64,000 nucleotides of DNA from an uncultured Christensenella sp. (GTDB taxonomy: Bacteria; Bacillota; Clostridia; Christensenellales; Borkfalkiaceae), in NCBI GenBank assembly GCA_910578565.1, contig CAJTQF010000003.1:161456-225455 (forward strand), given 5' to 3'. Made by a program: the position numbers and the translations under genes. The notes beneath the pieces are model-generated. The model searched no databases. It saw only the letters and a program-made list of their open reading frames with translations, and was not told the DNA's origin. This document shows positions 8,000-15,769 of this stretch, piece after piece (position 1 is the first letter of the stretch; every line of letters begins with the position of its first letter).

Positions 8000-10228
8000 A
8001 TGAGAAAACTAATTAAAATAATTTTTATTCTTTCAATAATTTGTCTTGGGGCAGTAGCGATATCGGTATTCGCGGGCTGCGACGGGAATAGTACATATTC
8101 GCTTATTTATAACGCTGAACAAGGCGGAGTGATAGAAGGAAATGTCAATCAGTCAGTGCATAAAGGCGAAAGCGGAACGGAAGTTGTGGCGGTTCCGTAT
8201 GACGGATATGAGTTTATAAAGTGGTCTGACGGGGTTACGTCGCAATCGCGGACGGACGGCAACGTAAATCACGATATAAACGTAACCGCGCGGTTTGCGA
8301 AAACGGAATATTTTACGGTTACTTACGAAGCAGGCGAAGGCGGAAGTATTGACGGATTGACGACGCAAACGATAAAAAGCGGAGAAAACGGGCAGCAGGT
8401 TGTTGCGGTACCTGATGAAGGTTACAGGTTTGTAAAATGGTCCGATAAATTGACTGAATGCGAAAGGACCGAAAAAGACGTAACAACCGATATTTCGGTT
8501 AAAGCCGTATTCGAAAAAAAAGTTTATACGGTAACTTATAATTTGATTTACGGCGGTTGGCTTTTAGACGGTCAGAAACAATACGATGAGTCTATAACCG
8601 TCAATGTGGAACACGGTAGCGATAGTATAACCGTAACGGCTAAACCGTATTATTACCACGTTTTTATGAATTGGTCGGACGGTTTAACCACGGAAGAGAG
8701 AACGGATAAAAATATAACTTCCGATATGACGATAACCGCTTACTTCGGCTGTGAAGCTAAGTATTACGTGAATAATGGAGTCGGCGGCAGGATAGAAGGT
8801 AGCGTTGAGCAAACTGTCCGCGCACAAGAGAAATTCGAAGAAGTTAAAGCTGTTCCTGCTGATGGGTACGTATTCACAGGTTGGTCTGATTTAAAAACTG
8901 AAAGTTCGCGGCAGGATACGGCAACTTATAGTTTAGAAATGGTTGCTTACTTTGAGCCGATAGAAAAGACATTCAGGTACGATTACGGAGAGCTGGCGGC
9001 GCCATTGGAAAACACGGTTACTTTGAATAGAAACAATTTGCAAGCAGCGCAGTTTGCTGTTCCGGCAATGACGGGATATGATTTCTGCGGATGGTTTACC
9101 GATAAAACCTATACAACCAAAGTCGTCAACGAAGATGGGGTATATATGCTTGGATATCGGTCGTTTGCGTTGGAAACGGATACCCTTTACGCTAAGTGGC
9201 AAGTAAGTGGCGAACAAGAGCTTAAAAATTCCGTTTTACTTGTTTTTGTGGACGAAATAGACGCAACTATATTTTCTACCGTCGTGGGTAAGGATATAGA
9301 AGTAAAACACAAAATGACAGGAGTTGAATATGAGCTGTGCTCACAAATAGCCGTAAAATTTTCAGAATACTTAAATGAATGGTTTAAAGAATTTGAATGT
9401 GAAGTAAGGTTTGAAGTTGATTCATATTACACTACTATACTTGTAAATGAGGAGAGTGTGGATGGTGGTACAGCCGAGGGGAACACGTGGTATGACATAG
9501 AAGCAGATAAAATTCCCGAAGTATTTACTTCAGGATTAGATAAAAAATATATAAGTATTCTCACTACTGAAAATTTTGAAGAATATGAATTGCCTTACTT
9601 GCTACACAGAAGTGGGGGAGTAGCGTCGAAGAAATATGGGGCTGTTTTTATGGATTCAATGCTTAGGGGCTATATAGACCATAATAAATCATTGCATACA
9701 GTTATAGACGAGATGAAAAACGGCGATTTTGACGAATATTATACACAGGATTTTTTACTTGCTTATTTACACGAATTTACACATACTTGCGAGCTTTATT
9801 ATAAATCAATTCAAATAATTGAATATCACAGAGCGTTGACTTACCACTCAATAAGTGAAAATGATTACAGCAATAGGAACAGACTTAACACGACTAAATT
9901 GTACTTATTGAATAGAGCTCAGACAGAGGATAGCGGCGAGCTTGGCGGAATTCCAACTGGTTTTTGGAAGCATGAAACTTTGTTGCCCGTAGTTTACTGG
10001 TGCGACTTTGGAACGATAATGATTAATGGAGAAATTGGAAGCACTGTTTCTCCATCGGGTGTTACAAAATACGTTGCGTACGGTTCTGATTTAACAGTAG
10101 AAGCTGTTCCCAAAGAAGGTTACAAGTTTGTAAAATGGTCTGACGGGGTAACGTCGGCTATTCGGATCGATACGGATATTGTCACATACTTTAATGTATT
10201 GGCGATATGCGTTAAAGATAAAGAATAA
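8000..10228 (+). CDS. Lipoprotein with InlB-type repeats and an HEFTH putative zinc-peptidase motif
   Basis: 742 residues. A signal peptide ends in the lipobox FAGC (Cys near residue 27), predicting a surface lipoprotein. Four divergent InlB B-type repeats follow (to about residue 318), each with the pattern GYxFxxWSD, then one Listeria-Bacteroides repeat ending in KWQ near 400. The middle part carries LHEFTH near residues 590-595, the HExxH signature of zinc metallopeptidases, in a predicted helix. A further InlB repeat lies at the C-terminus. The third zinc ligand is not obvious. I infer a surface-tethered peptidase displayed by repeat stalks. An inactive relative or a chance HExxH is possible. 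Start chosen at the first ATG after the promoter. Confidence 0.8.
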   Translation: MRKLIKIIFILSIICLGAVAISVFAGCDGNSTYSLIYNAEQGGVIEGNVNQSVHKGESGTEVVAVPYDGYEFIKWSDGVTSQSRTDGNVNHDINVTARFAKTEYFTVTYEAGEGGSIDGLTTQTIKSGENGQQVVAVPDEGYRFVKWSDKLTECERTEKDVTTDISVKAVFEKKVYTVTYNLIYGGWLLDGQKQYDESITVNVEHGSDSITVTAKPYYYHVFMNWSDGLTTEERTDKNITSDMTITAYFGCEAKYYVNNGVGGRIEGSVEQTVRAQEKFEEVKAVPADGYVFTGWSDLKTESSRQDTATYSLEMVAYFEPIEKTFRYDYGELAAPLENTVTLNRNNLQAAQFAVPAMTGYDFCGWFTDKTYTTKVVNEDGVYMLGYRSFALETDTLYAKWQVSGEQELKNSVLLVFVDEIDATIFSTVVGKDIEVKHKMTGVEYELCSQIAVKFSEYLNEWFKEFECEVRFEVDSYYTTILVNEESVDGGTAEGNTWYDIEADKIPEVFTSGLDKKYISILTTENFEEYELPYLLHRSGGVASKKYGAVFMDSMLRGYIDHNKSLHTVIDEMKNGDFDEYYTQDFLLAYLHEFTHTCELYYKSIQIIEYHRALTYHSISENDYSNRNRLNTTKLYLLNRAQTEDSGELGGIPTGFWKHETLLPVVYWCDFGTIMINGEIGSTVSPSGVTKYVAYGSDLTVEAVPKEGYKFVKWSDGVTSAIRIDTDIVTYFNVLAICVKDKE

Positions 10229-10234
10229 ATTTAA

Positions 10235-10268
10235 CCGCCCCGCGCTTAGCGCGGGGCGGGTTGCGTTT
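10235..10268 (+). terminator. Strong terminator after the 8000 gene
   Basis: An 11-bp perfect GC stem (CCGCCCCGCGC and complement, loop TTA) is followed by a G/T-rich tail. Bases 10269-10320 hold no gene. Confidence 0.75.
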
Positions 10269-10320
10269 GATGTGAAATTAGTAAATTAAGCAGTAACGTA
10301 ATAAAGATACGCCGTCAAGT

Positions 10321-10806
10321 CTAAGGCTTGCAGCAATTATTCAGGTCGGGCTTTTCGTAAACGCGGCAGTCCAAATCGCAGTTGTAGCCGTTCGTCAATA
10401 AGTACCCGCAGGCGTTGAAAAAGGGAACGGCTTCTTCGCAGGGCAGGCAATAGCTCCGCTCTGCGCCGCGCTCTTTCAATTTGAGTTCGGCAGTGTACAG
10501 CATTAATCTGCCCAGACCGTTGCGGCGGCTTTCGGGGCGAACGTAAATTTCGCGCACGTCGCCAAATCCTTCTTTAAAATTCCATTCGTTTTCAATGCCG
10601 TCAATCTGGTATATTACAAATCCCGCAACTTCGCCGCCGTCTTCAACCGTTTCGATTGAAACAAGTCCCGCAAGACAGTCGGGCAAAACGTACTCGTCCA
10701 GAAGGTGAGCGCAATCGTCGTCGCAGCCGAGTTCTTCGTAATATTTTGCGAAAAGGGTTTTAAATCGTTGTTCTGTTTTATCCGTAAGGGGTGAAACTTT
10801 TACCAT
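10321..10806 (-). CDS. GNAT family N-acetyltransferase
   Basis: 161 residues from the ATG at 10806, preceded by AAGGAT. An in-frame TTG two codons earlier is less likely. Acetyl-CoA binding motif A is visible as DVREIYVRPESRRNGLGRLM, with the R/Q-x-x-G-x-G/A core written RRNGLG, followed by the helix LYTAELKLKERG and the motif-B NACGYLL. The C-terminus is Cys-rich (CDLDCR, NNCCKP). The substrate is unknown. It starts a few bases beyond the stop of the upstream metallophosphoesterase gene, so the two form an operon. Confidence 0.88.
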   Translation of the reverse strand: MVKVSPLTDKTEQRFKTLFAKYYEELGCDDDCAHLLDEYVLPDCLAGLVSIETVEDGGEVAGFVIYQIDGIENEWNFKEGFGDVREIYVRPESRRNGLGRLMLYTAELKLKERGAERSYCLPCEEAVPFFNACGYLLTNGYNCDLDCRVYEKPDLNNCCKP

Positions 10807-10808
10807 AA

Positions 10809-12365
10809 TCAATCCTTAAATGTGAGCGTTTTAAGCACTTGTTTTTTTGCGTTGGTGAATTTAAAACTGAGATTGCCGTCTTTTATTTCTATCGCCGTTC
10901 CCGTAAATTCGAAGGGTGAAACGCCTTCTTTGTCGGGATATTTGTTGCTGCGGATAGAGCCGCGCACTACGGGATAGTTTGCAACCGCGTTGTCCCATGT
11001 GTCCGAAAGCGTTACGTCCGTTTTGTGCGAATGTCCGCATATCGCAAAATCGGCGTCAAGGTTGGTTAGTTCAACAAGCTCTTGCGCCCAGCCGCTCCAA
11101 CTGCAACTTTCCGCCTGATAGCCCGAAAGGGGGTAAGCCATGTGCGCAATTACAAAGTTAAATTCGCAGTCGTCCCAGCCGGACTGTTCTTTAATCCATT
11201 CGGTCTGTGCTTTGCGCATTTCGTCGAAGTTAGCTATGGGGCTTATCAGCGGGTTATCGTCCGCCATATCGCACGCGGTGTCAAGGACGAGCAGCGAAAG
11301 GGTTGTGCCTATCTTGTATCTGTAATAAAATCCCCTGTCCGCGCAACCCACGTATTTGCCGAAGTCCGCGGCGAGATAGCCGTTGCACTCGTGGTTGCCG
11401 CGCGCAAATATCACGGGGTGGCTTCCGCCCGTTATGCGGTTGGCAAGTTTATATATCAGCGAAATCTGATACTCGCTTGAAACGTCGTTTATTATATCGC
11501 CGTTAAGAATAAGCAGGTCCAGTTTTTCGCCGAAATAGGACGCGGCTTTTGCGGGTCCGGAAATACATTCGTGCGTGTCGGAAAGGTTGTAAATCTGCAA
11601 TCCGTCGTTTTCGTCTGCGGGACGAAAATCGTAGCTCCTTTTGATTTTTGCGCCTTTGGAAGGCAGATACGCCGTATTAAGTGCAACACCCTGCGTTTCT
11701 ATGGTGTAAGTTCTTGCCAAATCGAGCCGTTCCGCAGGGACGCTTATTTTGTGCAGGCGGCTTATATTTTTTTCGCCGTTGGTCTGGTCGCAGTAGGTTA
11801 CGCCGTCCACCGTAACCGCGCCCGTAGATTTGTGCGAAGTGGCGAAAGCAATCTGGTATTCGCCGTCAACGGCAAACACAGTCGCGCCCGCGCTCACGTA
11901 AAACGGAACCGCGCCGAAAACCCCGAAAAGGCATATTATAAACAGCACTGCGGAAACCGCTATTGCCGAAATGCGTTTCCATATTTTGGAAAGGCGGGGG
12001 AATGCAAATACGAAAAACAGTACCAGCGCGGCAATGCCCAGCGTTATAAAGTAGGGTTTGCCCGCAATGAAGAAGTACGTCAGTTTTGAAAGTACAAACG
12101 CGAAAAACAGAAAATGCGCCAGCATAAGCGCGGGGCATATGCAGACCAGCGCGATTTCCAGCTTACGGTTTTTGATTATGTATATATTCGCAACCTGCAA
12201 TACCGTCGGCGCAACGGCAACCAGCCCGCCGCAGATAGGAATGGCGGGGGAAGTGTACCACATATTTTTAAATATAGCCGCGCCCAAAGCAAAGTACAAA
12301 AACAGCCACAGTGCGGACAGTATCAGAGCCGAAAGGCTAAGTTTATTTTTACGTATTTCTTTCAT
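10809..12365 (-). CDS. Membrane-anchored calcineurin-like metallophosphoesterase
   Basis: 518 residues. The N-terminal 170 residues contain about five hydrophobic helices. The rest is a metallophosphoesterase domain with all metal-binding blocks: NLSDTHE, LNGDIIND, ARGNHECNG, an internal AHMAYP and CGHSHKTD. Such proteins hydrolyse phosphate mono- or diesters, and the topology places the domain at the membrane surface, probably outside the cell. No Shine-Dalgarno stands before the ATG, and a weak TATTTT lies 6 bases upstream. It is followed by the GNAT gene in the same operon. The substrate is unknown. Confidence 0.88.
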   Translation of the reverse strand: MKEIRKNKLSLSALILSALWLFLYFALGAAIFKNMWYTSPAIPICGGLVAVAPTVLQVANIYIIKNRKLEIALVCICPALMLAHFLFFAFVLSKLTYFFIAGKPYFITLGIAALVLFFVFAFPRLSKIWKRISAIAVSAVLFIICLFGVFGAVPFYVSAGATVFAVDGEYQIAFATSHKSTGAVTVDGVTYCDQTNGEKNISRLHKISVPAERLDLARTYTIETQGVALNTAYLPSKGAKIKRSYDFRPADENDGLQIYNLSDTHECISGPAKAASYFGEKLDLLILNGDIINDVSSEYQISLIYKLANRITGGSHPVIFARGNHECNGYLAADFGKYVGCADRGFYYRYKIGTTLSLLVLDTACDMADDNPLISPIANFDEMRKAQTEWIKEQSGWDDCEFNFVIAHMAYPLSGYQAESCSWSGWAQELVELTNLDADFAICGHSHKTDVTLSDTWDNAVANYPVVRGSIRSNKYPDKEGVSPFEFTGTAIEIKDGNLSFKFTNAKKQVLKTLTFKD

Positions 12366-12375
12366 AATTAAAAAA

Positions 12376-12412
12376 TAAAGGCAATTCGTTTAAAACGGAT
12401 TGCCCTTTTTTG
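12376..12412 (-). terminator. Terminator of the rplU-rpmA operon
   Basis: The hairpin GGCAAT(TC)GTTT...AAACGGATTGCC (12380-12404) is flanked by A/T runs on both sides. On the minus strand it follows the rpmA stop and is trailed by TTTATTTTTT. Confidence 0.8.
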
Positions 12413-12417
12413 TCTTA

Positions 12418-12696
12418 TTATTCTGCGACGGGATAAACGCAAACCTGCTTTCCGTCTTTGCCCACTCTTTCAAACCTTACGGTGCCGTCAACCAGCGCGA
12501 ACAAGGTGTCGTCCTTGCCCATACCTACGCCGTTGCCCGCCTTGAATTTGGAGCCGCGCTGTCTTACGAGAATGTTACCCGCAAGTACGAACTGTCCGTC
12601 CGAGCGCTTTACGCCAAGTCTTTTAGCTTCGCTGTCTCTGCCGTTGTGGGAAGAGCCGGTTCCTTTTTTATGGGCGAATAAACTGATAAAAAACAT
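12418..12696 (-). CDS. rpmA: 50S ribosomal protein L27
   Basis: 92 residues, the usual length. The body AHKKGTGSSHNGRDSEAKRL is diagnostic of L27, which sits near the peptidyl-transferase centre. In front lies the leader MFFISLF. In Firmicutes a similar leader ends in LF or FF before the Ala and is removed by the cysteine protease Prp, so the mature protein should start at AHKKG. The prp (ysxB) gene usually lies between rplU and rpmA, but here only 17 bases separate the two genes. Confidence 0.97.
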   Translation of the reverse strand: MFFISLFAHKKGTGSSHNGRDSEAKRLGVKRSDGQFVLAGNILVRQRGSKFKAGNGVGMGKDDTLFALVDGTVRFERVGKDGKQVCVYPVAE

Positions 12697-12713
12697 TTTT
12701 ATTCCTCCTAAAA

Positions 12714-13142
12714 TTACTCTGCCTTTGCGGCTTTCTTTGTAGCTGTGGTAGCTTTGGGCGCTGCGGTTTTAGCTGCCGCAGGTTTTTTTGCTGCGGGTTC
12801 CGCTTTGGGTTCCGCGCTCTTTTTCGCGGGAGCGGTCGCTTCGCCGATAGCGGTTACTTTAAGCTGGGTGTAGGGCTGTCTGTGACCCTGCTTCTTTCTT
12901 TCGTTTTTCTTGGCTTTGTATTTGAAGACGATAATCTTCTTTTCCTTGCCCTGAGCAACTACTTCGCAAGTCACTTTGATTTTTTCAACTTCTTTGCCTA
13001 CCTTAATGCCCTTGTCGTCAGCAGTCAGGACGACGGGGAAAGATACGGCAGAGCCGATGCTTGCGTTCAGCTTTTCAACCTTTACAAGGTCGCCTTCCGC
13101 AACCTTATACTGCTTGCTTCCGTTTTCGAAAATAGCGTACAT
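12714..13142 (-). CDS. rplU: 50S ribosomal protein L21 with Ala/Lys-rich tail
   Basis: 142 residues from the ATG at 13142 (MYAIFENG), which has a perfect GGAGG upstream. A longer frame starting 12 codons earlier is not needed. Residues 1-100 match L21 (GSKQYKV near the start, KKQGHRQPYTQLKV near the end), an early-assembly 23S rRNA binder. About 40 further residues made almost only of Ala, Lys, Pro and Thr follow. Most bacterial L21 proteins end near residue 103, so the tail is an extension. A similar tail is found on S2 in this window. First gene of the rplU-rpmA operon. Confidence 0.96.
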   Translation of the reverse strand: MYAIFENGSKQYKVAEGDLVKVEKLNASIGSAVSFPVVLTADDKGIKVGKEVEKIKVTCEVVAQGKEKKIIVFKYKAKKNERKKQGHRQPYTQLKVTAIGEATAPAKKSAEPKAEPAAKKPAAAKTAAPKATTATKKAAKAE

Positions 13143-13276
13143 GATGATACCTCCTCTAACCAGTCTCGCCGGATACAAATTGCCCGATGGCTTAGGCAGC
13201 GCAGAATTGCGCGTTTTGAAAAGCCCGTTCCGAGCGGCTCGGTACTAAATTTAGCATAATATAAGATTAATGTCAA
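13143..13276 (-). promoter_or_regulatory. rplU promoter and structured 5' leader
   Basis: On the minus strand TTGACA (13276-13271), a 17-base spacer and extended -10 TGCTAAATT (TAAATT at 13253-13248) are followed by about 100 bases of untranslated leader with GC-rich complementary pieces (GAGCCGCTCGGAACGGGCTT). Firmicutes rplU operons often carry an L21 autoregulatory leader at this place. I could not confirm its consensus by eye. Confidence 0.55.
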
Positions 13277-13339
13277 CTAATTTTGCCTGTCGGTATAATT
13301 TTTGCCGTGCGGGGAAAAATAAATTTAAGGAGAATACTT

Positions 13340-13777
13340 ATGGATATTAAATCAGACAGCGAAATCGTAGCGGAAATTTACCGCAACGCCCAGCTTGCGC
13401 TTAATTCAATTTCGGATATTATGCCCGAAGTGCAGGACGGGGATATACGCGAAGAAATTATGCGCGAACATGAAGAGTACGAAAGAATTTGCAGCGAAGC
13501 GGCGCAGCTCGCTATGAAGTACAATCTGGATTTAAAAGAACCCAGCGCAATAAAAAAGGCTATGATGTGGAGCGCAATCAAAATGGGTACCGCGGCGGAC
13601 AACTCGGCGCAGAACATTGCCCAGATGATGATAAGGGGTACGGTTAACGGCATTACTTCGTTAAAAACTTCTTTGACGGACGGCGGAAAAAATATGGACC
13701 CCGAAGTCAAAAAACTTTTAAACGATCTCATAAGAATCGAAGAAAGTTTTGAGAAAAAACTTAAAAACTTCCTTTAA
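13340..13777 (+). CDS. Predicted four-helix bundle protein, possibly ferritin-like
   Basis: 145 residues from the ATG at 13340, preceded by AAGGAG. An upstream in-frame ATG at 13283 has no ribosome binding site. The sequence is almost entirely alpha-helical with regularly spaced Glu, Met and His. EEIMREHEEYERI contains an ExxxxEHEE pattern reminiscent of DUF2383-type ferritin-like bundles. No membrane or signal segment. The family assignment is tentative, and no function can be given. Monocistronic: its own terminator follows and L21 is divergent. Confidence 0.75.
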   Translation: MDIKSDSEIVAEIYRNAQLALNSISDIMPEVQDGDIREEIMREHEEYERICSEAAQLAMKYNLDLKEPSAIKKAMMWSAIKMGTAADNSAQNIAQMMIRGTVNGITSLKTSLTDGGKNMDPEVKKLLNDLIRIEESFEKKLKNFL

Positions 13778-13805
13778 TACGGTTGGATTAACCGCGTAAA
13801 TCATA

Positions 13806-13838
13806 AACGCCGCCCGCGCAAAGTGCGCGGGCGGCGTT
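13806..13838 (+). terminator. Terminator after the 13340 gene
   Basis: A perfect 14-bp GC-rich stem (AACGCCGCCCGCGCA and complement, loop AAG) is followed by T/G. Confidence 0.85.
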
Positions 13839-13867
13839 ATGGTTTGAATTGCGGACAACCGCTTGCG

Positions 13868-14017
13868 GTAATTTATTTCCTTAACGGCGTTAAATTGCTT
13901 GTCGCACCGCAAGCAATTGGTTATCGTAATTTATTTCCTTAACGGCGTTAAATTGCTTGTCGCACCGCAAGCAATTGGTTATCGTAATTTATTTCCTTAA
14001 CGGCGTTAAATTGCTTG
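13868..14017 (+). repeat. 58-bp tandem repeat, about 2.6 copies
   Basis: Copies start at 13868, 13926 and 13984, an exact 58-base period with identical sequence in the first two. Each unit contains two inverted repeats: TTAAC-GGC-GTTAA and AATTGCTTG...CAAGCAATT. The third copy breaks off after AATTGCTTG. It lies between a terminator and the cyclophilin-lipoprotein gene and contains no reading frame of its own. Confidence 0.95.
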
Positions 14018-14083
14018 ACGGAAACCCTTATTAAAAGTAAAATAATTATGTATTACTAAAAAACCAAATAACAGGGACAAGCA

Positions 14084-15031
14084 ATGTCAAAAAAGATTAA
14101 GCACGTATTTATAACATTTGCGCTGGCTACCGTGGTCGCGTTTTCGGCGGCGGTTTCAGCCTGCACCATAAAGACCAAGCACCCGCGTGCGGAAATTACC
14201 GTTGAGTTCAACGACGTAACTTACAAAATAGAGTACACTTTGTACAGAAATATGTACCCCAACACCGTTCAGCATTTTATCGAGCTTGCTGACTCGGGTT
14301 ATTATAACAATATGATAGTCCACAACTACACCGGCACAGAGTGGTACACGGGCGGTTATTCTTACGAAGACGCGGACGAGCATTACGCTTATACTACGGC
14401 GTACGAAAACGGCGATATGACCGACTATCTCAACGAGTATTCGAAGGAACAGGGCTATTACGACCTTGCCGCAAACGGCACGCTTACGCCCACCGTTTAC
14501 AAGCAGATTGCTTACAACGATAAGGGTGACGAAGTTATCAGAGCCGAAGACGCTCTTCCCACGCTTATCGGCGAGTTCACCGCAAACGACCACAATATCA
14601 CGAGCGGCGCGCTTACGGCGGACTACGGCGTTTTGAAAATGTTCTACTACGACAAGGGCGAAACCTATCAGAAAGTAGCGATTAAAAACAGCTTTGACCA
14701 GATTCTCGAACACGACTACAAATACAACGCCGCGACCAGCATATTCACAATACAGACTTCGGAAAATTCGGGTCAGGGCGCAAACAACTACGCCATTTTC
14801 GCAAGACTAAAGGACGATAAACAAGCCGACAAACTTGACGACCTTATGGAAGCGATTGCCGATTACCAGGACGGAACGACCACAGCAAACGGCAACTTCA
14901 CCACGTCTGTTAACACGTCGGTGGATAAGCTGGACAGCTTTGCGGAAGACAGCGGGCGCAACATTTCATATAACTTCAATATGACTTCGTTGCCCATAAT
15001 TATCCGCGCCGTCAAAATTACCGGATATTAA
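14084..15031 (+). CDS. Cyclophilin-type peptidyl-prolyl isomerase-like lipoprotein
   Basis: 315 residues. The signal peptide ends in the lipobox VSAC (Cys near residue 27), giving a membrane-anchored extracytoplasmic protein. The cyclophilin barrel is recognisable from AEITVEFNDVTYKIEY, NTVQHFIELADSGYYNN and the late NYAIFARL, but about 120 residues with many Tyr, Asp and Asn are inserted in the middle. The usual catalytic FHRV is replaced by VHNYTG, so isomerase activity is uncertain. It may be a folding factor for exported proteins, fitting the many surface proteins nearby. Start: GGGACAAGCAATG. Confidence 0.82.
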   Translation: MSKKIKHVFITFALATVVAFSAAVSACTIKTKHPRAEITVEFNDVTYKIEYTLYRNMYPNTVQHFIELADSGYYNNMIVHNYTGTEWYTGGYSYEDADEHYAYTTAYENGDMTDYLNEYSKEQGYYDLAANGTLTPTVYKQIAYNDKGDEVIRAEDALPTLIGEFTANDHNITSGALTADYGVLKMFYYDKGETYQKVAIKNSFDQILEHDYKYNAATSIFTIQTSENSGQGANNYAIFARLKDDKQADKLDDLMEAIADYQDGTTTANGNFTTSVNTSVDKLDSFAEDSGRNISYNFNMTSLPIIIRAVKITGY

Positions 15032-15044
15032 TCAAATACAATTA

Positions 15045-15078
15045 AAGCCGCCCGCGCAATTTGCGCGGGCGGCTTGTT
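15045..15078 (+). terminator. Terminator after the cyclophilin lipoprotein gene
   Basis: A 15-bp perfect stem (AAGCCGCCCGCGCAA and complement) is followed by GTTGTTTATTTT. It also lies at the 3' end of the convergent XRE gene. Confidence 0.85.
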
Positions 15079-15080
15079 GT

Positions 15081-15326
15081 TTATTTTGACAGTTCTTCAA
15101 AAGTAATCTTAAATATTTTGCATAAAGCGGCAATCTCTATATCGGTAATAAACCGCTGTCCGCTTTCCATTCGCTGAACGGCGTTTTTATCTACGTCAAT
15201 TCCGTTAAGCTGTAACATTTCGGCAAGAGCTCTTTGCGACATTCTGGGTTTGCTCGCATTTCTCAATTCATAAATATTTTTACCGCAAATATTATTTTTG
15301 CCGTCGTTAGTTTTGTTTTTAAACAT
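15081..15326 (-). CDS. Small XRE family helix-turn-helix regulator
   Basis: 81 residues from the ATG at 15326, which has AGCAGGAAA upstream. The frame can be extended to 15347 but without a ribosome binding site. The domain is a single cro/C1-type HTH: SQRALAEMLQ with KNAVQRMESGQRFITDIEIAALCKIF as recognition and following helices. There is no sensor domain, so it is likely a phage- or toxin-type repressor or a stress switch. TGACATT elements lie at its own start region and downstream of a strong divergent promoter, suggesting that it represses that promoter and possibly itself. Confidence 0.85.
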   Translation of the reverse strand: MFKNKTNDGKNNICGKNIYELRNASKPRMSQRALAEMLQLNGIDVDKNAVQRMESGQRFITDIEIAALCKIFKITFEELSK

Positions 15327-15354
15327 ATTTTCCTGCTTTTTTGACATTTAGTGC

Positions 15355-15409
15355 TTGACAACTTTATTATAGTATGCTATATTGCCGGTATGACATTCAC
15401 CAAATGTCA
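15355..15409 (+). promoter_or_regulatory. Near-consensus promoter with inverted-repeat operator
   Basis: TTGACA (15355-15360), 17 bases, extended TGCTATATT (TATATT 15378-15383). Just downstream TGACATT-CACCA-AATGTCA (15391-15409) forms a perfect 7-bp inverted repeat, and a third TGACATT is at 15342-15348 beside the XRE start. It drives rightward transcription toward the 15502 small ORF. Confidence 0.75.
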
Positions 15410-15501
15410 ATCTTGGTTTTATCAGAATTGATTATCGTGTGATATGTTTTTTGGGCGGCAGACGCAAAAATTGTTAATACGGCAAAAAACAAGGAGAAAT
15501 T

Positions 15502-15657
15502 ATGGATAATAAAATTACGGCATTAAATTTTACGGAAGACTTGTATACGGCGGTAAAAGATTATTTTATTGCCCAGGTAGAGTGCGGGGTAACAGAAATA
15601 ACGGTTAAGTTTTTAACCGGTGATAAATTTAAAATTATTATAGAAAAATTGCAATAA
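15502..15657 (+). CDS. 51-residue small protein of unknown function
   Basis: A short frame (MDNKITALNF... ending EKLQ) with a perfect AAGGAG 6 bases before its ATG and a strong promoter about 120 bases upstream. It is acidic overall with a predicted helix followed by two beta-strands (TEITVKFLTG, KFKIIIEK). No family recognised. It is transcribed divergently from the XRE regulator, with operator-like repeats between them, so it is the probable target of that regulator. A hairpin terminator closes the unit. Confidence 0.65.
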   Translation: MDNKITALNFTEDLYTAVKDYFIAQVECGVTEITVKFLTGDKFKIIIEKLQ

Positions 15658-15698
15658 AAAACTACGCAAGAACAAGAACGGTTTGGGAAATAGATCGC

Positions 15699-15727
15699 CC
15701 CGCGCACATTTGTGCGCGGGACGGATT
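15699..15727 (+). terminator. Terminator after the 51-residue ORF
   Basis: The 10-bp stem CCCGCGCACA/TGTGCGCGGG is followed by a weak GGATTTT tail. Confidence 0.65.
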
Positions 15728-15769
15728 TTAAAAAGAATTTTATTGCGCCGGTAATGGCGGGCAAAAAAA

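Noticed and set aside
13868..14017. CRISPR array
   Set aside because: The 58-base units are contiguous identical copies, with no variable spacers and no cas genes nearby.
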